Shown here: piece by piece, positions 36,182 through 45,006 of the stretch
Layout: every line of letters starts with the position of its first letter
How positions within the stretch are numbered: the first letter of the stretch is position 1
NCBI RefSeq assembly: GCF_030697065.1
Contig: NZ_JAUYQU010000084.1
Coordinates: 1 to 45,006, forward strand
Direction: 5' to 3'
DNA length: 45,006 nucleotides
Origin: Bradyrhizobium sp.
GTDB lineage: Bacteria > Pseudomonadota > Alphaproteobacteria > Rhizobiales > Xanthobacteraceae
Made by a program: the position numbers and the translations under genes
Notes under the pieces: model-generated
Databases searched by the model: none
What the model was told of the DNA's origin: nothing
Seen by the model: the letters and a program-made list of their open reading frames with translations, nothing else

Positions 36182-36733
36182 CTACTTCGACGCGGTGGGC
36201 AGCGGCGCCGGGCTCTCCGCCAGGCTGCGCAGATAGGCGATCACGTCGGCGCGCTCGCTGTCCCTCTGGATGCCGGCGAAGCTCATCGCGGTGCCGGGAA
36301 CGAAGCCCTTGGGACTGGCGATGAACTTGTTGAGGTCGTCATAGGTCCAGGTGCCGCCCTTGGCCTTCAGGGCCGCCGAGAAATTGAAATTGCGCGACGG
36401 GGAAGCCATCGGCTCGTTGAGGATGCCGTAGAGATTCGGACCGACGCGGTTGGGGCCGCCCTTCTCGAAGGTGTGGCAGGCCGCGCATTTCTTGGCCGCG
36501 CCGGCACCCTTCTCGACGGATGCGGTCTGCAGCAGTTTCTCGATCGGCTCGGACGGCGCCGGAGCGGCTTCCTTGCCGCCGGCAGGCGCGGCTTCCTTGA
36601 CGGCGATCGCGAAACCGGGCGTTTCCGGCATATGCGGCGTGAAGATCGCGTTGGCGGCGAAATTCGTCACCAGCAACAGCAGGCAGGTGGCCAGAACGGC
36701 GCCCATGATTTTATTGAGTTCGAAGGAGTCCAT
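36182..36733 (-). CDS. cycM: Membrane-anchored cytochrome c (CycM type)
   Basis: Mono-haem c-type cytochrome, 183 residues, tethered to the periplasmic face by an uncleaved N-terminal helix (9-30, IMGAVLATCLLLLVTNFA). A flexible Ala/Pro/Glu linker (about 45-65) precedes the class I domain with haem site CAACH (83-87), VGPNLYGI and axial Met150 (GTAMSFAG). CycM links the bc1 complex to the aa3 oxidase in Bradyrhizobium (known). It is divergent from kdsB (197-bp gap) and followed by a terminator. Confidence 0.94.
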   Translation of the reverse strand: MDSFELNKIMGAVLATCLLLLVTNFAANAIFTPHMPETPGFAIAVKEAAPAGGKEAAPAPSEPIEKLLQTASVEKGAGAAKKCAACHTFEKGGPNRVGPNLYGILNEPMASPSRNFNFSAALKAKGGTWTYDDLNKFIASPKGFVPGTAMSFAGIQRDSERADVIAYLRSLAESPAPLPTASK

Positions 36734-36930
36734 TTTCGATCAGGCTCCAGGGCCGGAAGGTCGACGTAAGGCCGCAAGAATCGGCCGGATGAGCAGCAGG
36801 AATAGGGCTTTCGCACCGCACTCCGAGCGATGAGATATCGGTTTGCCCGCGCTCTGGCAACCCGTATAAACGCCCCGACTTTCCGCCAATCCCCATCCAT
36901 TCCTGATCATTCGAGCCGGGTCTGAACCCT

Positions 36931-37671
36931 GTGACCGAGCCCCGCACCCTGGTGCTGATTCCCGCCCGCATGGCCGCCAGCCGGCTGCCCGGCAAGCCGC
37001 TGCTGGACATCGCCGGGCTGCCGATGATCGTCCATGTGCTGCGCAGGGCGGAGGCGGCCGGAATTGGCCGGGTGGCGGTGGCCACCGATACGGCCGAGAT
37101 CGCCGCAGCCGTGACAAGCCATGGCGGTGAGGCGGTCATGACACGTGCCGACCACCCCTCCGGGTCGGACCGGATTTTCGAAGCCCTCGGCCAGATCGAC
37201 CCCAAGGGCGAAGTCCGGATCATCGTCAACCTGCAGGGCGACTTTCCAACCATCCACCCCGACAATATCCGCAGCGTACTGGCGCCGCTCGATGACCCCG
37301 CGGTCGATATCGCGACGCTGGCCGCCCGGATCCATACCGAGGAAGAGGCCACCAACCCCAATGTGGTGAAGGCGGTCGGCTCGCTGGTCAGCGCCGGGCG
37401 GCTGCGCGCCCTGTATTTTACTCGCGCCACCGCGCCTCACGGCGAGGGGCCGCGCTACCATCATATCGGGCTTTATGCCTATCGCCGTGCGGCGCTGGAG
37501 CGCTTCGTCTCGCTGCCCCCTTCGCCGCTGGAGATGCAGGAAAAGCTCGAACAGCTGCGGGCGCTGGAGGCCGGCATGCGAATCGACATCGGCATCGTCG
37601 ACACCGTGCCGCGCGGCGTCGATACCCCGGCGGACCTCGAAACCGCCCGGCGCCTACTGGCAAATGCCTGA
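36931..37671 (+). CDS. kdsB: 3-deoxy-manno-octulosonate cytidylyltransferase
   Basis: Activates Kdo to CMP-Kdo for lipopolysaccharide inner core synthesis, cytoplasmic. 246 residues from a GTG start at 36931. It has the nucleotidyl-binding start [19 protein letters not shown], the ATDTAEI and [14 protein letters not shown] segments and NLQGDFPTI (the usual NxQGDEP motif shows F in place of E). Near the C-terminus are [12 protein letters not shown] and [17 protein letters not shown]. It is followed by pheA after 42 nt, probably co-transcribed. Confidence 0.95.
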   Translation: MTEPRTLVLIPARMAASRLPGKPLLDIAGLPMIVHVLRRAEAAGIGRVAVATDTAEIAAAVTSHGGEAVMTRADHPSGSDRIFEALGQIDPKGEVRIIVNLQGDFPTIHPDNIRSVLAPLDDPAVDIATLAARIHTEEEATNPNVVKAVGSLVSAGRLRALYFTRATAPHGEGPRYHHIGLYAYRRAALERFVSLPPSPLEMQEKLEQLRALEAGMRIDIGIVDTVPRGVDTPADLETARRLLANA

Positions 37672-37713
37672 ACGGCTGATACAAGGCGGCAAGAAAGATC
37701 CCAGGAAGAATCC

Positions 37714-38562
37714 ATGAAAATCGCATTCCAGGGCGAGCCGGGAGCCAATTCCCACATCGCCATCGCCGAGGCCTATCCGAACGCCGAGCCGGTGCCCTGC
37801 CCGACCTTCGAGGACGCGCTGGCCGCGATCACCTCCGGCGAAGCCGACCTCGGCATGATCCCGATCGAGAATTCGGTGGCCGGCCGCGTCGCCGACATCC
37901 ATCATCTGCTGCCGCAATCCGGCCTGTTCATCGTCGGCGAATATTTTCTGCCGATCCACCACCAGCTGATGGCGCCGCGCGGCGCCAAGCTCGGCGACGT
38001 CAAGACCGTGGAGAGCCACGTCCACGCGCTCGGGCAATGCCGCAACATCATCCGCAAGCTCAGGATCAAGCCGATCGTGGCGGGCGATACCGCAGGGTCA
38101 GCCCGCATCGTCGCCGAACGCGGCGACGCGTCCTGCGCCGCGATCGCCTCCAAGCTTGCCGCCGACATCTACGGCCTCGATATCCTGGCCGAGGACGTCG
38201 AGGACGAGACCCACAACACCACCCGTTTCGTGGTGCTGGCGCGCGAGGCGACCTGGGCCGAACAGGGTTCGGGGCCGCTGGTCACCACCTTCGTGTTCCG
38301 GGTGCGCAACCTGCCCGCCGCGCTCTACAAGGCGATGGGCGGCTTTGCCACCAACGGCGTCAACATGACCAAGCTTGAAAGCTACATGGTCGACGGCAAT
38401 TTTTTCGCCACGCAATTCTACGCCGATGTCGACGGCCATCCCGAGGACAAGGGACTGGCCTTCGCGCTGGAGGAACTGCAATTCTTCTCGCGCGAGTTCC
38501 GGATCGTAGGCGTGTATCCCGGCCATCCGTTCCGGGCGACGTTCAGGGAAGAGGCGGAGTGA
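37714..38562 (+). CDS. pheA: Prephenate dehydratase
   Basis: Converts prephenate to phenylpyruvate in phenylalanine synthesis. 282 residues, monofunctional (no chorismate mutase domain). The dehydratase domain (1-185) has FQGEPGANSHIA, GMIPIENSVAGRV, ESHVHALGQC and the catalytic NTTRF motif (near 168). The ACT domain (about 195-275: TTFVFRVRNLPAALYKAMGG, NMTKLESYMVDG) provides phenylalanine feedback. The start has AGGA upstream. The gene ends near an intergenic palindromic repeat. Confidence 0.96.
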   Translation: MKIAFQGEPGANSHIAIAEAYPNAEPVPCPTFEDALAAITSGEADLGMIPIENSVAGRVADIHHLLPQSGLFIVGEYFLPIHHQLMAPRGAKLGDVKTVESHVHALGQCRNIIRKLRIKPIVAGDTAGSARIVAERGDASCAAIASKLAADIYGLDILAEDVEDETHNTTRFVVLAREATWAEQGSGPLVTTFVFRVRNLPAALYKAMGGFATNGVNMTKLESYMVDGNFFATQFYADVDGHPEDKGLAFALEELQFFSREFRIVGVYPGHPFRATFREEAE

Positions 38563-38570
38563 GACGTGGC

Positions 38571-38647
38571 GTCATTCCGGGGCGATACGCAGCATCGAAC
38601 CCGGAATCTCGAGATTCCGGGTTCAGCCCGGGCTGCCCCGGAATGAC
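38571..38647. repeat. Nested palindromic intergenic repeat
   Basis: 77-bp element. Outer 13-bp arms GTCATTCCGGGGC (38571-38583) and GCCCCGGAATGAC (38635-38647) enclose a perfect 28-bp palindrome centred on CTCGAG (38597-38624, arms GAACCCGGAATCTC / GAGATTCCGGGTTC). It lies between convergent pheA and the LLM gene, where it may also act as a bidirectional terminator. The outer motif recurs in many intergenic gaps of this genus (general knowledge, not checked here). Confidence 0.8.
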
Positions 38648-38659
38648 TGCTGGAAGCCG

Positions 38660-39679
38660 CTACGCCGCCGCGCGCTTGCCCAGCCCGAACGCATCCGCCA
38701 GCAGGCTGTAAGATTTCTTCCGCGCGTCGTGATCGTAGACCGCGGTGATGATCATCAACTCATCGGCCTTGCTTGCCGCAATCATCGGCTGAAGCTTCTG
38801 CATCACCGTCGCCGGGCTGCCCACGAACAGCCGCGAGCGGTTGCGGGCGATCGAGGCGCGCTCGCTGTCGGTGTAAGGATAGGCCAGCGCCTCCTCGACC
38901 GATGGCAGCGGCAGATACTGGCCGCGGTCGCGGCGCAGCCGGTTGAGGTCCATCGACGAGGCCAGCCGGTCCGCTTCGGCATCGGTTTCGGCGGATACGA
39001 CGGCGACCGCCAAAATGCCGTGCGGCGTCGCGCGCCAGCCCGAGGGCGTGAAGCGGTTATGGTAGTTGGTCATGGCGTCAACCGCGTCATGCGAGGCGAA
39101 ATGATGTGCGAAGGCAAAGCCCATCCCGACCTGCGCCGCCAGTTCCGACGAGTAATCGCTGGAGCCGAGCAGCCAGATCGGCGGCAGCGGGCTGTCGTCC
39201 GGCATCGCCACCACATTGTTGTAGGGATGGCCGGGCGGAAAGCCGCGGGTCTCCCACAGGATCAATTCCTGCAGCCGCTCCAGAAAATCGTCGCCGTCGC
39301 GGCGGTCGAGCCGGCTGCGCAGCGCATGCGCGGTGGCGCCGTCGGTGCCGGGCGCGCGGCCGAGGCCGAGATCGATCCGGCCGGGAAACAGCGCCTCCAG
39401 CATCTTGAAGCGCTCGGCCACCACCAGCGGCGCATGATTCGGCAACATCACGCCGCCGGAGCCGACCCGGATGTGTCGGGTCACCGCCGCGATCTGCCCG
39501 ATCATCAGATCGGGCGCGGGGCTCGCCACCGAGGCGAGGTTGTGATGTTCGGCCAGCCAGTAGCGGACATAGCCAAGTCCGTCGGCATGGCGCGCCAGAT
39601 CGATGCTGTTGCGCAGCGCCGCGGCGGGCTTTGTGCCCGTTGTGACGACCGATAGGTCGAGGATCGAGAGCGGAATCAT
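38660..39679 (-). CDS. LLM class flavin-dependent oxidoreductase
   Basis: Bacterial luciferase-like monooxygenase family, 339 residues, substrate unknown. It has the family start MIPLSILDLSVV, the RYWLAEHHNLASVASPAPDL segment, RIRVGSGGVMLPNHAPL-like FMN-binding features, GRIDLGLGRAPGTDGATA and the C-terminal VGSPATVMQKLQPMI. It resembles the MsnO8/YhbW-type subgroup, which is often annotated without known substrate. The ATG at 39679 lacks a strong ribosome site. It is transcribed convergently with pheA and divergently from metF. Confidence 0.9.
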   Translation of the reverse strand: MIPLSILDLSVVTTGTKPAAALRNSIDLARHADGLGYVRYWLAEHHNLASVASPAPDLMIGQIAAVTRHIRVGSGGVMLPNHAPLVVAERFKMLEALFPGRIDLGLGRAPGTDGATAHALRSRLDRRDGDDFLERLQELILWETRGFPPGHPYNNVVAMPDDSPLPPIWLLGSSDYSSELAAQVGMGFAFAHHFASHDAVDAMTNYHNRFTPSGWRATPHGILAVAVVSAETDAEADRLASSMDLNRLRRDRGQYLPLPSVEEALAYPYTDSERASIARNRSRLFVGSPATVMQKLQPMIAASKADELMIITAVYDHDARKKSYSLLADAFGLGKRAAA

Positions 39680-40091
39680 GGCGGTAAGCTAGTGTGCATT
39701 GTCGCGGGCACAAAGGGCCTCCGCGCGCAGATCAGGCGCGCTCCGAAGGGCAGCGGCGATGGCTGGCGGAAGACGGATAGTGGGACGATGTATCGTATTT
39801 CGACGCATTTCCATTCTGCCCACATTGATCGTCAATTGGAATGGAAATCGGCACACGCGAACTATATAATTGTTTTAATTGAATTAATTCTTATTACCAA
39901 TTTCTGATCGACAACATTCCACTTTTCACAGCTCGCCCACTGGATGTTAAACAAGCCATAAAATTCACACCCCACGCAAGAATTGGGCAATTTCCCACTA
40001 TCGATGGGCTGTTGGAATATTCCTGTTTGCCCTATTTTAGCGTCTCGGCAGCTAAGTCTGTCCCAACGCTTTGAGTGGAGTCTGTGCTGCC
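39680..40091. other. AT-rich regulatory region upstream of metF
   Basis: 412 bp with no credible gene. Positions 39800-40030 are unusually AT-rich for this genome. Contents: an inverted repeat (39807-39848), a possible -10 TATAAT (39865-39870) with TGGAAA 17 bp upstream, and in the leader a GGGCAA (39985-39990) / TTGCCC (40027-40032) pair enclosing GGAATATTCC, followed by TATTTTA. I compared it with SAM-II, SAH and cobalamin riboswitch cores from memory and saw no convincing match. Confidence 0.55.
39807..39848. promoter_or_regulatory. Inverted repeat overlapping a possible metF promoter
   Basis: Perfect arms ATTTCCATTC (39807-39816) and GAATGGAAAT (39839-39848) with a 22-bp spacer that itself contains ATTGA-TCG-TCAAT. 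The right arm covers the candidate -35 TGGAAA, with TATAAT 17 bp downstream, so a protein bound here would block the promoter. The regulator is unknown. Confidence 0.45.
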
Positions 40092-41006
40092 ATGACCGAG
40101 GTTACGCCGCCTGCGCATGACGGGCACCGCGCGCTCAAATCGCCCGCGATCTCGTTCGAGTTCTTCCCGCCGAAAACCGAGGAGATGGAGAAGAGCCTGT
40201 GGGAGACCATCAAGCGTCTGGCGCCGCTGTCGCCGAGCTTCGTCTCCGTGACCTACGGGGCCGGCGGATCGACCCGCGAACGCACCCATTCCACCATCGC
40301 CCGCATCCTGGCTGAAACAGACCTGCTGCCGGCAGCGCATCTGACCTGCGTCGGGGCGGCGCGCGGCGAGATCGACGAGATCGTCGGCCGCTATCACGAG
40401 GTCGGCGTCCGCCACATCGTCGCCCTGCGCGGCGATCCGCCCGGCGGCATCGGCACCATTTATTCGACGCATCCCGACGGCTACCAGACCTCGACCGAAC
40501 TCGTGGCCGGCATCAAGAAGCGGCATGGCGATATCGAGATTTCGGTTTCCGCCTATCCCGAGAAGCATCCGGAAAGCCGCGACTTCGACGCCGACATCGA
40601 TGTGCTCCAGGCCAAGGTCGACGCCGGCGCGACCCGCGCCATCACCCAGGTGTTCTTCGACAACGACCTCTATTTCCGCTACCTCGACCGCGTCCGCGCC
40701 CGCGGCATCACGATTCCGATCGTGCCGGGCATCATGCCGATGCACAATTTCAAGCAGGCGCGCAATTTCGTCACCCGCGCCGGCACGTCGGTGCCGGACT
40801 GGCTGGCGGAAAAATTCGAGGGCCTCGACGACGATTCCGAGACGCGCAAACTGGTGGCCGCCACGGTCGCGGCGGGCCAGGTGCAGAAGCTGGCCAAGCA
40901 CGGCGTCGATACCTTTCACTTCTACACCATGAACCGCGCGGACCTCGTGTTCGCGATCAGCCATTTGCTCGGTATTCGCCCGCAGGGCGCCCAGAAAGCC
41001 GCTTGA
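40092..41006 (+). CDS. metF: Methylenetetrahydrofolate reductase [NAD(P)H]
   Basis: FAD enzyme that reduces 5,10-methylene-THF to 5-methyl-THF, the methyl donor for MetH. 304 residues from the ATG at 40092 (GGAG at 40076-40079); a TTG at 40071 is the alternative. It has the TIM-barrel start ISFEFFPPKTEEMEKSLW, SVTYGAGGSTRERTH, ALRGDPPGG, the FAD-site segment SVSAYPEKHPES, ITQVFFDNDLYFRY and VPGIMPM. The metH ATG comes 3 nt after its stop, so they form an operon. Confidence 0.96.
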   Translation: MTEVTPPAHDGHRALKSPAISFEFFPPKTEEMEKSLWETIKRLAPLSPSFVSVTYGAGGSTRERTHSTIARILAETDLLPAAHLTCVGAARGEIDEIVGRYHEVGVRHIVALRGDPPGGIGTIYSTHPDGYQTSTELVAGIKKRHGDIEISVSAYPEKHPESRDFDADIDVLQAKVDAGATRAITQVFFDNDLYFRYLDRVRARGITIPIVPGIMPMHNFKQARNFVTRAGTSVPDWLAEKFEGLDDDSETRKLVAATVAAGQVQKLAKHGVDTFHFYTMNRADLVFAISHLLGIRPQGAQKAA

Positions 41007-41009
41007 TCA

Positions 41010-44885
<3,876 letters not shown>

Positions 44886-44905
44886 CTCTCGCTCTTACCC
44901 TCCCC

Positions 44906-45006
44906 TGTGTTCAGACCGGGGACAAGGTGGACAGGTGTTCGGAGACATCGTGGACAGTTTCGGAGGGGATCGCGACGGGACCCGTCGTTCACTGCGCGAG
45001 GTCAGC
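44906..45006 (+). mobile_element. Probable left end of an insertion sequence (partial)
   Basis: After metH the sequence changes to a stretch beginning TGTGTTCAGACC and containing two imperfect repeats (TGTTCAGAC...GGTGGACAG at 44908-44934 and TGTTCGGAGAC...CGTGGACAG at 44936-44957), the kind of end repeats bound by transposases. A frame ending SLREVS runs off the window from about 44950. It looks like the left end of an IS481- or related integrase-core element. Only about 100 bases are visible, so family and boundary are uncertain. Confidence 0.35.

Noticed and set aside
39680..40091. SAM or cobalamin riboswitch before metF
   Set aside because: GCCCACTGG near 39935 recalls part of a cobalamin box, but the remaining core elements are absent; no SAM-II or SAH core was found.

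Overview
The window is high-GC alphaproteobacterial chromosome that looks like a Bradyrhizobium or close Bradyrhizobiaceae relative. This rests on the gene complement (urea transporter urtABC, membrane-anchored cytochrome c CycM, dual Yej-type peptide transporter, Tad/Cpa pilus locus with CtrA-type boxes), on the codon bias, and on an intergenic palindrome beginning GTCATTCCGGGGC that I associate with that group. No rRNA, tRNA or CRISPR array was found.

Layout. 1-4073 (minus): urea ABC transporter urtA-urtB-urtC, with urtC cut by the window edge. 4611-6840 (plus): an RNA/cold-shock cluster of a DEAD-box helicase, infA and a cspA-type gene. 6980-8870 (minus): two TadE-like pseudopilins and a small protein with a pilus-formation N-terminal domain. 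8996-9826 (minus): a fatty acid hydroxylase/sterol desaturase-type membrane enzyme. 10128-19282 (plus): Flp pilin, a 47-residue membrane peptide, then cpaA, cpaB, cpaC, cpaD, cpaE, cpaF, tadB and tadC; tadD lies convergently on the minus strand. 20331-22551 (plus): an M17 aminopeptidase overlapping an NlpC/P60 hydrolase. 22719-25562 (minus): small exported protein, DUF2092 protein, DUF1254/DUF1214 protein and a doubtful 49-residue peptide. 25696-27361: a truncated AraC fragment and a full AraC-type regulator, divergent. 27568-35980 (minus): yejA-yejA-yejB-yejE-[antitoxin-PIN toxin]-yejF. 36182-38562: cycM (minus), kdsB and pheA (plus). 38660-39679 (minus): LLM flavin oxidoreductase. 40092-44885 (plus): metF-metH. 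The last about 100 bases look like the left end of an insertion sequence.

The Tad genes form one functional system: pilin and TadE pseudopilins are matured by CpaA, CpaF/TadB/TadC form the inner-membrane motor and platform, CpaC is the secretin, and CpaB/CpaD/TadD are periplasmic or lipoprotein parts. An exact TTAA-N7-TTAA box lies before the tadE genes, and near matches lie before cpaB, the pilin and tadD, suggesting CtrA control.

The most unusual observation is in TadB. It is about 420 residues, roughly 100 more than usual, and the extra segment, in the predicted periplasmic loop between two membrane helices, is a CpaC-type pilus-formation N-terminal domain (29 of 65 ungapped positions identical to the CpaC of the same locus by hand count). 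The second notable arrangement is a complete toxin-antitoxin pair inside the yej operon, with the toxin stop codon directly abutting the yejF start.
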